Shown: positions 47,341-57,767 of the stretch, piece by piece
Position numbering within the stretch: position 1 is the stretch's first letter
Layout of the letters: the number at the start of each line of letters is the position of its first letter
Source: Desulfobacterales bacterium
GTDB taxonomy: Bacteria; Desulfobacterota; Desulfobacteria; Desulfobacterales; JAHEIW01
DNA: 64,000 nucleotides
Assembly (NCBI GenBank): GCA_030066985.1
Contig: JASJAN010000022.1
Span: forward strand, 1 to 64,000
Reading direction: 5' to 3'
Notes under the pieces: model-generated
Database searches by the model: none
What the model saw: the letters and a program-made list of their open reading frames with translations, nothing else
What the model was told of the DNA's origin: nothing
Made by a program: the position numbers and the translations under genes

Positions 47341-47660
47341 GTCATTAAAGATCGGTCACTTAGGTATTGGCGTTTAGCCAAAAGCCGTTAAAAAAGGTAT
47401 CATCAGCGCTGACCCAAAATGGTTTGCCGCCCCTTTTCCTTTGGGTTGAATGCCCTGCTTCTGGGGGATTTCCCGACAAATTTTTTTGGCAAAATATCGG
47501 TTAATTAACCCAACTATTTCAAATACTTTATCATTTTAAATAGTTTGACTATCTAACAGGATGGAATCCGTATTTTGGCACAGAACTTGTCTTCCGTATA
47601 AAAGTGCAAATAATATAAAAGAACTTTTATCGAGATATCCCAACATTCCGGAGGTACGCT
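47341..47660. other. 320-base gap between divergent genes
   Basis: It should hold the promoters of both neighbours. An AT-rich stretch at 47510-47550 is a possible site. A plus-strand frame through it overlaps the next gene in another frame and is a shadow. Confidence 0.4.
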
Positions 47661-48515
47661 ATGCGATGGAGAAGTGGCAGGAGAAGCACCAATATAGAGG
47701 ATCGACGCCGGGTACGTGTGAGCCGCAAAGCCGCGGGGGGCGGTATAGGGATTGTTGTGATCGCGCTGATCGCCATGTACTTTGGCATCGATCCCAGCAT
47801 CTTTTTAAGCCAGCAGGGGCCCACCAGCAGCATCAACACCCAGCAAACCACGCGACAAATTCCCGCGGCTGAAAACGAGCTGGCCGAATTCGTATCTGTG
47901 GTATTGGCCGATACCGAGGATACCTGGAAGGGCTTGTTCAGCCAGATGGGCAAAACCTATCGGGAGCCCAAGCTGGTTTTGTTTTCCGGTGCGGTGCAAT
48001 CCGCCTGTGGCTTTGCCCAGGCGGCCATGGGGCCGTTTTATTGCCCGGCTGATCAAAAAGTCTACATTGATCTGAGTTTTTATCGAGATCTTAAAAATCG
48101 GCACGGTGCACCGGGTGATTTTGCCCAGGCCTATGTCATCGCCCATGAAATTGGACACCATGTTCAAACCTTGCTGGGGATATCGGAAAAAGTTCACTCG
48201 GCCCGCATGCGCGTCAGTCAGGTGGAAGGCAATAGGCTTTCCGTCATGCAGGAATTGCAGGCGGATTGTTTTGCAGGGCTCTGGGCCCATCATGCTGATC
48301 GGGCCCGTCAGGTTCTGGAAAAAGGGGATATCGAAGAGGCTCTGGGAGCAGCCAGTGCCATCGGTGATGATCGTCTGCAACGCAAAACCAGAGGGTATGT
48401 GACGCCGGATTCTTTTACCCACGGCAGCTCAGCCCAACGTGTAAGATGGTTTAAACAGGGTCTGAAAAGTGGTAGTGTTCTGGATTGTAATACATTCCGA
48501 GCCGATAAACTATAA
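47661..48515 (+). CDS. YpfJ-family neutral zinc metallopeptidase
   Basis: The 284-residue protein has one membrane segment (residues 27-45), then an outward-facing peptidase domain with HEIGHHVQTLLGI as zinc motif and a later ELQADCFAGLWAHHA with the third ligand. GAVQSACGFAQAAMGPFYCPADQKVYIDLSF is the family signature. GGAGG lies seven bases before the ATG. Function of the family is unknown. Confidence 0.92.
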   Translation: MRWRSGRRSTNIEDRRRVRVSRKAAGGGIGIVVIALIAMYFGIDPSIFLSQQGPTSSINTQQTTRQIPAAENELAEFVSVVLADTEDTWKGLFSQMGKTYREPKLVLFSGAVQSACGFAQAAMGPFYCPADQKVYIDLSFYRDLKNRHGAPGDFAQAYVIAHEIGHHVQTLLGISEKVHSARMRVSQVEGNRLSVMQELQADCFAGLWAHHADRARQVLEKGDIEEALGAASAIGDDRLQRKTRGYVTPDSFTHGSSAQRVRWFKQGLKSGSVLDCNTFRADKL

Positions 48516-48621
48516 CCCTATTTTAAAGCCAGCGCATTAAATTTGGGTACAAAGAAACGCTCTCTGGCAGCGGGCTTGGCACGATCCGGCTACTGAAACC
48601 ATTGGTGTTCACGGTTGATTT

Positions 48622-50625
48622 TTAGGATCCTCTATCTGCTTGATGTTCATCCAACCAGGTTGCGCTCAGCGCAATCATATGCGATTTATCGGCAGCGCTC
48701 AGCCCCTGGGGGTCAAAGCGGTAGCGGTAGTGAAATGCCAACACTTGGCGGGGAACGTCTAGTGAAACCCGCTGACCCACAACCCCCTCAATTCGTTTCA
48801 GCCATTTTGACAGGGTTTCCCACGGATAGCGCGTGAAACCCAGCTGGTTTAACCTTTGCTCGATAGGGTAAAAGGCTGAATCAGCACCAGCCACCGGTAA
48901 TCCCTTTTTCGGCGTACAACGAACAGTTCTTTTGAATTTGCGGCCTTTCAAGAACCTAGCCATCATCCGCCAACCCGCCCAGATAAACAGCGGCAACAGC
49001 AACAGGGGAAAATATTTAAGATATCTACTGCCCTGTATCTTTAGGCGCCATTGGGACAGCCAAAATATAACCCCGGATGTGACATCCCTGATTTTTTGCC
49101 AGTAATGCTGCCATCGGGGCAGCTGTTGGCCTTCGGTCTCCTGCCAGGTTGCCGGCGTTGTATCCAAATTGATCCACCTACCGTCAACATAAGCCACAGT
49201 CCAGGCATGCGCATAGCGCGAACGCACCAGACTCCAGCCCCCCATGGTGTCGGATGGATTGACAGAATATCCGCGGACATAACGTGCGGGAATGCCGGCC
49301 TGCCTCAGTAACAACACCGTTGCCGTCGCAAAATATTCACAATGGCCCGATCGGGTTTGGGTTAAGAAATTGCTAATCGGGGTTGATTTTTTATGTTTCG
49401 ATTTTGCTTTCAGGGAATAGGTGAATTCGGTTTCAAAATGAGTTTTTATCGTTTTCAGGATTTCTGCGGGTGGCAATGTCCGCAAATTCAATTGCTCGGC
49501 GATTTGCGTAATGACCTTTAGTTCGTGCTTGGGAATGGCTAAATCGCGGCTTCCAGGCGGAGAGATCAGAGAAGATCCCAGACCATATTGGACCGTATAC
49601 GATATCAGGCCGTCTCCGCGGACTTTAACGGCCCCAAAATCATTTTTTTCGGCCCGTTCGGCCCTGAGATTGTCGATCTGAAATGAACCACTAGGTATTT
49701 TTAGCAAGGCGTCTTTACCCTTTAATTGCTGTGCAATCGTGCAGGACCTTGCAGGCCCTGCTGGGGTCGCCAGTTGCCAGTCATACGAATCGGCGCTTTT
49801 GTGTAGCCGGTTGAAATACTTGCGAGACACGCTCCAGATGGACGGAAACGACCTGAAGGTATCATATGTGGCTTCTCGCAGCAGCAGGGAACGTTGATCC
49901 GATCCACCCGGCCGGGCACGAAAAACGATACGACTGGACAATTTCTCATTCGGAACGTCGCCGATTTGGGTGTATTTTCGATAAGAATCACCGCTGGGAG
50001 AAAAAAAATGAGTGGTTTTTTGTTCCACCACGGTTTGAAGTTTTGCTAAACCAATTTGCCCCAAATAACCGGCACCGCCAGCGATCAATAGCAGAATCAT
50101 CCAAAATGCCCAAGGTGAATGGCGGGGTCGGTATGACCACAACGCCCAGACGCTCAAGCCCAACAGGCCGATATAAAACAGCCCACTGCGTTGGTTGACA
50201 AAGCCGGTACTGAAGACACAAGCCGCCAGATAAATGAATGAAAAATCGATCGGTTGATTTTTGCTGTGCGCGCTCAAGATCTGTTTTTTGCGAAGCAAAA
50301 AAAGAACACGCGGATCAATGCGTCCGGCAGTACTGTATACCTGCGCCAGAAGCAAGGGCAGCAAGACTGCGGGCAACCATTGAAACACCATCCAGGCCGG
50401 ATGATTAAGCCAGCCGGTTAGAAACTGATAAAAGGCCAGACCGATGAGCGCCATTGTACAAAGTGTCGAAGCTCTTTTAAAGTCAGATTCGTTAAGCTCC
50501 CAGCGGTGCTTAATCCATCGCGATGCTTCAACACCAAACGCCATTAGCGCTGCCAGCACGAGTTGGTGCATCGTCAATCCCCAAAATAAAATAGCGGCAC
50601 CAATGAGCAGGGGAGGTGTTTTCAT
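48622..50625 (-). CDS. transglutaminase-like membrane protein (TgpA/DUF3488 type)
   Basis: The 667-residue protein has about five N-terminal membrane segments, a large outside transglutaminase-like domain and another membrane segment near residue 560. The catalytic Cys sits in RSGHCEYFATATVLLLRQAGIPARYVRGY, His in RYAHAWTVAYV and Asp in WINLDTTP. TgpA proteins are essential in some proteobacteria. It overlaps the DUF58 gene by four bases and ends the moxR operon. Confidence 0.9.
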   Translation of the reverse strand: MKTPPLLIGAAILFWGLTMHQLVLAALMAFGVEASRWIKHRWELNESDFKRASTLCTMALIGLAFYQFLTGWLNHPAWMVFQWLPAVLLPLLLAQVYSTAGRIDPRVLFLLRKKQILSAHSKNQPIDFSFIYLAACVFSTGFVNQRSGLFYIGLLGLSVWALWSYRPRHSPWAFWMILLLIAGGAGYLGQIGLAKLQTVVEQKTTHFFSPSGDSYRKYTQIGDVPNEKLSSRIVFRARPGGSDQRSLLLREATYDTFRSFPSIWSVSRKYFNRLHKSADSYDWQLATPAGPARSCTIAQQLKGKDALLKIPSGSFQIDNLRAERAEKNDFGAVKVRGDGLISYTVQYGLGSSLISPPGSRDLAIPKHELKVITQIAEQLNLRTLPPAEILKTIKTHFETEFTYSLKAKSKHKKSTPISNFLTQTRSGHCEYFATATVLLLRQAGIPARYVRGYSVNPSDTMGGWSLVRSRYAHAWTVAYVDGRWINLDTTPATWQETEGQQLPRWQHYWQKIRDVTSGVIFWLSQWRLKIQGSRYLKYFPLLLLPLFIWAGWRMMARFLKGRKFKRTVRCTPKKGLPVAGADSAFYPIEQRLNQLGFTRYPWETLSKWLKRIEGVVGQRVSLDVPRQVLAFHYRYRFDPQGLSAADKSHMIALSATWLDEHQADRGS

Positions 50626-51971
50626 ATCTGACTGAGCCCCATTTCGATTTCACCGGCCCGCAGCACATGAAAAGTATCAGCCACATCGCTCAAGGGACCG
50701 GGTTCTGGGATGACCGCGTCATCGGGTTGCAAAATGATCAACACGAAAACAGGTATATCCAAGTTTCGTAGAAGCTGCACCAGCTGCTGCCGCTGCTCGT
50801 CCCAGTTGAGAAAAATGCAAATACAGCCGGAACAGAACGCCGCTCTGGACATGACGTTTGGCAACAGCGTTTCAAAGGGCTTGCTTTCACAGGGTTGGAC
50901 ATCTGCCAGTGCTTCTAGAATTTTATCGGTTTGTCCAAGTCCTCGGCCAGCGGTAAAACAATATACCTCAAGTCCTACAAAAATCAGATCAAGCAATGAC
51001 TCTTGACTCTGGACGGTGCAGGCAAACGAAGCCGCTAGCGAGACCGCCTCTTCAAAAGCCTCTGCATAGCGCTGTCCGACAAAGGTATCTAAAATTAAAA
51101 CATGCCGCACATAATATTCTTCCTGGTATTCTTTGACAATCGGCTTGCCGGTTCTGGCCCAGCTTTTCCAATGAATTTTTCGTAAGGGATCCCCGGGTCG
51201 GTAATCACGCAACGAAACAAATTCTTCAGATTCACCCACAGACATTGTTAAAGCAATACCGCCGGAATGGTGTTTGCGACCGCCAGGCATTTGGATCGGT
51301 GGTAGGGAATATCGTTTGGGCAGTACCAGAATGGATTGTGGCAGTCTTTTAAATTGCCGCGTATAACAAAGCCCCAAAGGATCCGGTCGGGCCACTGAAA
51401 TACCGGCGAGCTGGATGCGGCCTCTGCGCAATGGCATCACTTCCAGACGCAGATTTTTAACCTCATTGGGAGCCAAAGCAAGATGCCTTTGCGGCTCTTT
51501 GAGCGCCCCTTGTTTGTGGGCCACCAGCTGAGACCAAGGCTGAGTTCTTTTTTTTCGCGCTGCATTGGGTTTGCCAGTCTGAAAGAAAGGCTTGATCTGA
51601 AGAAATTCCTGATATGTGAGAGCTGAACCGGCAAATTCATCAATTAGATATAACTTGTCATAGTGCCGGCGGTAGAGGTTTTGGATGCTGAGGTCATACT
51701 CAAAGGGTATGCCGGCTGTGACAAAACGTGGTAATTTTCGTTGTGCGTCAAAGTGGGTGCGTATTTTAAGGCTCAGCACAAAGGATATCAAAATTAAGAC
51801 CGCAATAAACGTAAAGATCTGAAAAACCATGGACAGGGTGGTGTCGGCCCCCAAGATGGCTGCAAACACCAACAGGGCAAGCAAAAAAATACCGGCGCGG
51901 GTAAAGCGTTTTGACAGGTACCGCTTCGTTTTAAAGAGTGAATGGTAGAACCAATATGTGATTCTTTTCAT
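50622..51971 (-). CDS. DUF58 protein
   Basis: The 449-residue protein has two N-terminal membrane segments, then the DUF58 signature DYRPGDPLRKIHWKSWARTGKPIVKEYQEEY and a von-Willebrand-like remainder (HVLILDTFV). DUF58 proteins pair with MoxR ATPases. It lies between moxR and the transglutaminase-like gene, the usual order. Confidence 0.9.
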   Translation of the reverse strand: MKRITYWFYHSLFKTKRYLSKRFTRAGIFLLALLVFAAILGADTTLSMVFQIFTFIAVLILISFVLSLKIRTHFDAQRKLPRFVTAGIPFEYDLSIQNLYRRHYDKLYLIDEFAGSALTYQEFLQIKPFFQTGKPNAARKKRTQPWSQLVAHKQGALKEPQRHLALAPNEVKNLRLEVMPLRRGRIQLAGISVARPDPLGLCYTRQFKRLPQSILVLPKRYSLPPIQMPGGRKHHSGGIALTMSVGESEEFVSLRDYRPGDPLRKIHWKSWARTGKPIVKEYQEEYYVRHVLILDTFVGQRYAEAFEEAVSLAASFACTVQSQESLLDLIFVGLEVYCFTAGRGLGQTDKILEALADVQPCESKPFETLLPNVMSRAAFCSGCICIFLNWDEQRQQLVQLLRNLDIPVFVLIILQPDDAVIPEPGPLSDVADTFHVLRAGEIEMGLSQI

Positions 51972-52018
51972 TTAGCGTCTGCTATGGCGTCATTCTGATG
52001 TCGAATCGATATTGAGAG

Positions 52019-52969
52019 TTAAGCCGGTACGTTGATTTTTTTAACCGTATCATCAACTAGCTGCTCGGCGGTCAACCCAGCAAAGCGCGCCTGAGGATGC
52101 ATCACAATCCGGTGAGCAATGACCGGCACTGCAATTTCCTGAATATGCTCCGGAACGACAAATTCGCTGCCATCGAAAAGAGCCAGCGCTTGTGCGGTTT
52201 TCATAAGTGCCAAGGATGCCCGTGGGCTGGCACCCATGGCGACATGCTCCGCCGATCGAGTTGCGCGCACAATTTTGACGGCATATTCTCTAAGCTCATC
52301 GCTGATGCGAACCTGCTTGACCTGGTTTCTTAACAACACGACGTCTTCTTTGGATATACAGGGCGCAAGGTCATGAATGGGATGGCTTTGGCGTTGATCT
52401 GACAGTACTTCCATTTCTTCTTCCAGCGGGATATAGCCCAAAGAAAACCGCAACGCGAATCGATCCATCTGGGCTTCAGGCAAAGGGTAGGTTCCGCTGG
52501 TTTCAACCGGATTTTGGGTGGCAATCACAAAAAAAGGCTCTTCCAATGGTTTGAGTTGTCCATCGATGCTGACCTGAGATTCAGCCATTGCCTCAAGCAA
52601 CGCTGATTGGGTGCGTGGGGATGCACGATTGATTTCATCGGCTAGCAAGACATTGGTAAAAACAGGCCCCTCGTGAAAAGTAAAATTTTGATCTTTCTGA
52701 TTAAAAATCGAAACGCCCAGAATGTCAGACGGCAACAAGTCCGGTGTAAACTGAATGCGCTTAAACTTAACCGCCATCGATTTCGCTATTGCTTTTGCCA
52801 GTGTTGTTTTACCGGTTCCAGGATAGTCTTCTATCAGGATATGACCACCACTGGCAAAGGCACTGATAATTATTCGAATGGCGTCAGATTGTCCGCGGAT
52901 GACTTTCTCAATATTGGTGACGATGCGCTCACAGATGTCTTTGACAGATTCCATTTTCCCATATCCCAT
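52019..52969 (-). CDS. MoxR-family AAA ATPase
   Basis: The 316-residue protein has Walker A in EDYPGTGKTTLAKAIA, Walker B in LLADEINRASPRTQSALLEAMAE, and sensor motifs IATQNPVE and PEAQMDRF. MoxR ATPases act as chaperones for DUF58 or VWA-domain partners. The start may be five codons in. It heads the three-gene unit with DUF58 and TgpA-like genes. Confidence 0.93.
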   Translation of the reverse strand: MGYGKMESVKDICERIVTNIEKVIRGQSDAIRIIISAFASGGHILIEDYPGTGKTTLAKAIAKSMAVKFKRIQFTPDLLPSDILGVSIFNQKDQNFTFHEGPVFTNVLLADEINRASPRTQSALLEAMAESQVSIDGQLKPLEEPFFVIATQNPVETSGTYPLPEAQMDRFALRFSLGYIPLEEEMEVLSDQRQSHPIHDLAPCISKEDVVLLRNQVKQVRISDELREYAVKIVRATRSAEHVAMGASPRASLALMKTAQALALFDGSEFVVPEHIQEIAVPVIAHRIVMHPQARFAGLTAEQLVDDTVKKINVPA

Positions 52970-53221
52970 CCGGTTGCAAAGCCCGGCGCGTTAGACAGGG
53001 CAGCGTGCCAGCCCTGCATCCCATCCTAAATGGTTGGTCTCAAAACCCTTTTTCAATCATATCATATTCTTTGCATAATGTGGGAAAATCGGATAACGGC
53101 GCGAGTATAGCTAACAAAAATTTTGTTGCGCACCTATCCATGACGGCGCGTCACCTTAGAATGCTGCACGCTGGCGCTATTGAACGCGTTGATGAATGGC
53201 TTGAGCGTAGAACGAAACCGA

Positions 53222-53620
53222 TTAGAATCTGAAACCGGAGATTAAATGAAAAAATACATAGTAAAGACCACCGGCGACACCAATCAATCCTATTATGAGA
53301 GATAAAATGCGGCGACGATTGGCGCGGCGTTCCCTGATCTGCTCTTTCTCATTCAGATAACCGATAGCGGTATCGATCACTGTTTTGCGCAGCGCGAGAA
53401 TGGATGGTTTTCTGCAGTGCGGGCATAACTCCAGGAAGCTGCCCAGATCCCGGGTTTCATAATGGTATCGACTGACATATTGATGCGGTGTGCTGATGGT
53501 TTGATCAATTTTTTTTTGAGGCTTACCCTCTATAAGGATCAAAGACCTCTCTTCTGAGGCCACCCCGGGTTCGACATCCAGCACCGACGCCTCATCGGTT
53601 TTTAATTTTTTGGCTTCCAT
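53222..53620 (-). CDS. small membrane protein with a CxxC motif
   Basis: The 132-residue protein has a polar N-terminus, one CPHC pair (ELCPHCRKPSIL) and a C-terminal membrane segment (ILSLIIGLIGVAGGLYYVFF) after a basic region (REREANRR-like). I start at the ATG at 53620, seven bases after a GAGGT site; the frame is open 34 codons further. A lone CPHC may bind metal in a dimer. Function is unknown. Confidence 0.6.
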   Translation of the reverse strand: MEAKKLKTDEASVLDVEPGVASEERSLILIEGKPQKKIDQTISTPHQYVSRYHYETRDLGSFLELCPHCRKPSILALRKTVIDTAIGYLNEKEQIRERRANRRRILSLIIGLIGVAGGLYYVFFHLISGFRF

Positions 53621-53970
53621 GAGACCCACCTCTGACGAATTGATTAGCGTTTGAATTCCCCTAGATTTGAATTTTGCAGAAATCATGCCAATACCCGAAT
53701 AAATTATATCTGATGCGATCATGGGCTGTTACGAATAATAGGAACCCTTTTACTCAGATGATTTTGAGAACTAAACGAAATAAAAATGGGCAGGATTTTT
53801 CATATTTTTAAAGGGTTATATAGATTTCAATATGAATAGTTTCATGGCTAAAGCTATGGATCAAAATGACCGATAATTCAATTCAGCAGTTATATGTTCG
53901 TGCTAGATGAAACAGTTCATCAACCGAGTGACGGCTGCTAAATCTATTAGGCTGCGTAAGGAGAACGGCA

Positions 53971-55110
53971 ATGGCAATTCCCCAGCATCTGGAAGTCCTC
54001 AACAAGGGCGTCTCAGCTTGGAATCAATGGCGCACAGAAAATGCCGATACCGAACCCGATTTGGCGGGTTCCAACTTGAGCAAAGCGGATCTGAAAGGCG
54101 CCAATTTAAGCGAAACCGATTTAAGGTGGGCAGATTTGACCTGGGCCAATTTGGGTGGCGCCAACCTCAATCGTGCTGACTTGCGGCGAGCAAACCTCAG
54201 TCGTGCAATTTTTAATATGGCCAATTTGAGCGAAGCCAACCTTAGTGAAACGTACCTCAGCGGGGCTGACTTAAGTGAGGCTGACTTAAAACGAGCGATA
54301 TTTATACGCTCGGATTTGGCCAGCGCAGACCTCAGCAACGCGGATTGCCAGCGGGCCGACTTCAGATGGGCCTATCTTATTAAGGCCATTTTTAACAACG
54401 CCAATCTCACGGGTGCCAATTTGATCGAAGCCAATCTGACGAAAGCTGAACTAAAACGCAGCAACCTCAGTGAAGTTTTTGTTGCTTGGAGCTGTTTCGG
54501 TGATAACAATCTGAGTGAGACGATCGGTCTGAATGCGGTCAAGCATTTCGGGCCTTCAACCATCGGAATCGACACGGTTTATCGTTCGCGAGGTAACATT
54601 CCTAAGGAATTTCTCCAGGGGGCCGGTGTGCCGGAACATTTTATTTCCTATACCAGTTATTTGAATGAAAAAGCCTTTAAGTATAACAGCTGTTTTATCA
54701 GTTTTTCGGGTAACGATCGCAATTTTATCGATAAAATCGGTGACGACTTGCAACGCGAAGGTATCCGCTGCTGGTATGCGCCCGAAGAAATGAAGATGGG
54801 AGATGCCATTCGGCAACAGGTCGATCAGTTAATCCGCATTCAGGATAAACTGATAGTGGTACTCTCAAAATTTTCAGTCGAAAGTCAGTGGATTCAAAAA
54901 GAGGTGGAAGCAGCCATCGAGGAAGAACACAATCGCAACCGGTCTGTTTTATTTCCGTTGCGTTTGGATAATGGCCGCATGGATGCTGAAAAGGAATGGC
55001 TAGAAAATCTTCAAAAAACCCATGAAATTTATGATTTTACGGCCTGGCGGAACTGGGAGGCGTATTTTACCCAATTTAATCGCTTGGTCGAAAATTTGAA
55101 AGCGGAATAG
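53971..55110 (+). CDS. pentapeptide-repeat protein with C-terminal TIR domain
   Basis: The 379-residue protein has about 28 A(D/N)Lxx pentapeptide units (residues 30-175, from AGSNLSKADLKGANL on) and a C-terminal TIR domain starting at NSCFISFSGNDRNFIDKIGDDL (about 246), continuing with IRCWYAPEEMKMGDA, LIVVLSKFSVESQWIQKEVEAA and VLFPLRLDN. Glu in SQWIQKE is at the place of the NADase catalytic glutamate. Pentapeptide repeats form a DNA-like beta helix that can bind partners; TIR domains can cleave NAD or signal in defence. AAGGAGA lies before the ATG. No other defence gene is adjacent. Confidence 0.85.
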   Translation: MAIPQHLEVLNKGVSAWNQWRTENADTEPDLAGSNLSKADLKGANLSETDLRWADLTWANLGGANLNRADLRRANLSRAIFNMANLSEANLSETYLSGADLSEADLKRAIFIRSDLASADLSNADCQRADFRWAYLIKAIFNNANLTGANLIEANLTKAELKRSNLSEVFVAWSCFGDNNLSETIGLNAVKHFGPSTIGIDTVYRSRGNIPKEFLQGAGVPEHFISYTSYLNEKAFKYNSCFISFSGNDRNFIDKIGDDLQREGIRCWYAPEEMKMGDAIRQQVDQLIRIQDKLIVVLSKFSVESQWIQKEVEAAIEEEHNRNRSVLFPLRLDNGRMDAEKEWLENLQKTHEIYDFTAWRNWEAYFTQFNRLVENLKAE

Positions 55111-55452
55111 GGTGAAGATATAAAAAACGGTCAACAGTCAATAAGCATCACCGAAAACAGAAACGCACAAGGAAGTATGGAAAGGCTGGAACACCCCCCG
55201 GCGCCTTGCGGTAGCCGGCTTCCTTGCGCACGTTTAAAATATCCTACATTGTGGTATATGTCAAGTTAGATCCCTGTAATTAATCCCACTTTACGCTTCT
55301 CTGCACTTTTTTGTATGAATCGATCCGGATCGCGCAAGATTTTTTTCATTATCAAAATCAAGTGATATCAGCAAATTGGCTTAAGAATATCCATAAATTG
55401 CCGATAATACCTTTTGGAATCCGCAGACCAGACTGCAAACAGGAAAATGAAA
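55111..55452. other. 342-base gap with an inverted repeat
   Basis: The stretch holds the inverted repeat listed separately (55161-55235) and then AT-rich sequence ahead of the next gene. I see no gene in it. Confidence 0.4.
55161..55235. repeat. 75-bp inverted repeat with inner hairpin
   Basis: AAACGCACAAGGAAG (55161-55175) and CTTCCTTGCGCACGTTT (55219-55235) are inverted with a small bulge; inside, CCGGC (55198-55202) pairs with GCCGG (55214-55218). It ends with no T run and may be a repeat copy or a terminator of the TIR gene. Confidence 0.4.
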
Positions 55453-57741
55453 ATGGATAGAACTGAAAAAACATCCGAAGACATCCAACAATCTGACCCA
55501 TCTGAGGCCAAAACAGAGGAATCTGTCCAAGACTTTGATAATGGAAAAATTGAACCATTTGATGATGAATCAGCAGATCATGAAAGTAATGGTTTAGATA
55601 ATTCAGGGCCGGATTCTGAACCAATACCAACCACAAAAAATCCGGCTGAAAACGCTGACCAAACTCTGGTTCAAGAACAGCCGCTTGAATCAAATCAAGA
55701 AACTGGCGACGGTTCAGAAGGTCAAAACGCTGAGTTGGCCGCAGACGATCATGAAAAAGACGCGACCGATTCAAGCAACCAAACCAATGAGACTGCAACA
55801 GTTGCCAATGCAGCCGATTCAATCGCAACAGACCCGGTTCCTGAAAAGACTGACATTCCAGATCAAGCGCCAGAAGATGCCACTGCCTCCCCGGCTGAAG
55901 CGTCCGGTGACGAAAAAGCAGATGAGATCGATATCGTTGAGGCGCCGGAAGAGCAGGTCAGTGTCGATGACCTCAACGATCCCAATCAAGAAGAATCGGA
56001 TGTCAAACATGAGAGCGCACCAGAAGCGGACGTTGAAAATACGGAATTAAAAGCTGAAGCAACCGATACCAGTAATGTTGAAGAAGCGGTGTCTGCAACA
56101 TCCGAAGCAGTTGATCAGGAGGCGAATAAGACCGATGAGGCGCAGGGATCGTCGGCGGAAGAAACAGAATCAGACCACCCAATTGAACCGTTACCCAGCG
56201 AAAACACAGATGATGCCCCAGCCGACCCGGCCAAAGATGACGAAGAACATCAAACGGGTACAAATGAAAAAGAAAATGATCCGGATTCTGCAGAAAATAT
56301 CCCCGAAACGGATGATACAATTAAAGCGCCTACAGAAACAGCTGATGAACTTACAATGTTGGATACAGAAGGGGAAGATGTCGCAGCAGAACAGGAAGCC
56401 GCGCAAGATGAGGGGGGCGACCCAAAAACGAAAACGGAATCATCAGACGAAAACGTTGAAGAGGAAACAGCCGCAACAGCACCCGAAAACCAATCCGCAA
56501 CTGATGACGAAACGCTTGAAGATGACGCGGAAGAAAATGATCTGCAGACACCTGATGCCAGAACATCATTGGTGAAAATAGCGGTATCCGCAGTTTTAAT
56601 TATTGCTCTTTTTTCAGGCTTTTTTATTTTCGATAATAAATCAAAACCCAAAACGAGCCCAAAAGATGCGCAACAGATGCAAACGATACACCCTCAGCCG
56701 GCAAAGGTCGAAAGAAAAGAAATTCGTGAAATTCAATCGCTGGTAACGCCCAGTATATACGACGACTCGATAAATGAGATCAGCACCCTCAGAGACACCT
56801 TGCTCAAAAAAAAAGCTGAAATACTGGCACTTAAAAAAAGATATCAGCAAAGCATTGAGGAACAGGAAAAAGAAATTTTAGATGCACAACATAACACCGA
56901 TATACAGACCTTTCTTGAAGCCACCGCTCATCATCGAATCGTTTTCAGTCTAAAGACCATCCAGCGGCGTCAAGCCTATATTGGCCAGTTGGAAAGGCCT
57001 CTCGCATGGGTATCAGGCGCCTGTGAGGACCTGTTGTTCATAAAACGGCGCGTGATGATGGATCTTCAGCTGTCTGCAGTTGCCAGTGGCATTGATATGG
57101 ATCAGCACGTACAGGAGATGCATCGGGCGCTTCAGAAATACCGGCCCACTGCTGACAAACTTGCTATTGATCCAACAGACGCACGCCTGGAATCCATTGA
57201 AACGATTTGGGAGCAGATCCAAAACAAGCAGGATAAAGTGTCACCCCAACCGGTTTATTCTAAAAACCAGATTATATCCGCCGAAATTTGTGCAGGTGAT
57301 TTTTCTCGTATCGGAGAGCTATCCGTAATTTCAGCAGCAACGGCAGAATGCATCACAGAGATGCAGGGTTCAGATCTTTTCTTGAATCAGATCAGCGAAA
57401 TCTCTCCAGGCGCTGCCAGGCAACTGTGCCAGTGGAAAGGTAGCTGGATCTGCATGAACGGAATCAAGGCCCTGTCACCACGGGTGGCCCATTATCTATT
57501 TCAATGGGATGGCAACTGGATTTCGTTAAATGGACTGACTGAATTTCCCGCTGAAATCGCCGAAACACTATTGCACTGGCACGGCGGTCAATTAGAGCTA
57601 ATGGGTTTGCAGGATACGCCTGATGCTCACGCACAGATCGGAATAGAATATCTGGCACAGTGGGAGCGATCGGGCGGCAAATTATTTGTTCCCAAACAGC
57701 TTAGAGAAAAAATAGACGCTTTGCACCGACGTTATGGCTGA
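55453..57741 (+). CDS. acidic single-pass membrane protein with leucine-rich-like C-terminal repeats
   Basis: The 762-residue protein has an acidic, Asp/Glu/Ala/Thr-rich disordered N-terminus of about 370 residues, one membrane segment (SLVKIAVSAVLIIALFSGFFIF), a coiled coil (about 410-480) and a C-terminal domain with two to four repeats of the type ISPGAARQLCQWKGSWICMNGI and LSPRVAHYLFQWDGNWISLNGL. These repeats resemble the LRR-like units of planctomycetes. AGGA lies eight bases before the ATG at 55453. The next gene starts within its stop codon region (TGATG). Family is not known to me; the role is probably envelope-linked. Confidence 0.72.
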   Translation: MDRTEKTSEDIQQSDPSEAKTEESVQDFDNGKIEPFDDESADHESNGLDNSGPDSEPIPTTKNPAENADQTLVQEQPLESNQETGDGSEGQNAELAADDHEKDATDSSNQTNETATVANAADSIATDPVPEKTDIPDQAPEDATASPAEASGDEKADEIDIVEAPEEQVSVDDLNDPNQEESDVKHESAPEADVENTELKAEATDTSNVEEAVSATSEAVDQEANKTDEAQGSSAEETESDHPIEPLPSENTDDAPADPAKDDEEHQTGTNEKENDPDSAENIPETDDTIKAPTETADELTMLDTEGEDVAAEQEAAQDEGGDPKTKTESSDENVEEETAATAPENQSATDDETLEDDAEENDLQTPDARTSLVKIAVSAVLIIALFSGFFIFDNKSKPKTSPKDAQQMQTIHPQPAKVERKEIREIQSLVTPSIYDDSINEISTLRDTLLKKKAEILALKKRYQQSIEEQEKEILDAQHNTDIQTFLEATAHHRIVFSLKTIQRRQAYIGQLERPLAWVSGACEDLLFIKRRVMMDLQLSAVASGIDMDQHVQEMHRALQKYRPTADKLAIDPTDARLESIETIWEQIQNKQDKVSPQPVYSKNQIISAEICAGDFSRIGELSVISAATAECITEMQGSDLFLNQISEISPGAARQLCQWKGSWICMNGIKALSPRVAHYLFQWDGNWISLNGLTEFPAEIAETLLHWHGGQLELMGLQDTPDAHAQIGIEYLAQWERSGGKLFVPKQLREKIDALHRRYG

Positions 57742-57767
57742 TGTTTTTACAGCGCACAGGAGCTCAA

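Noticed and set aside
47561-47872. 103-codon plus-strand frame overlapping the YpfJ-like gene
   Set aside because: Shares bases with a clear gene in another frame; a shadow.
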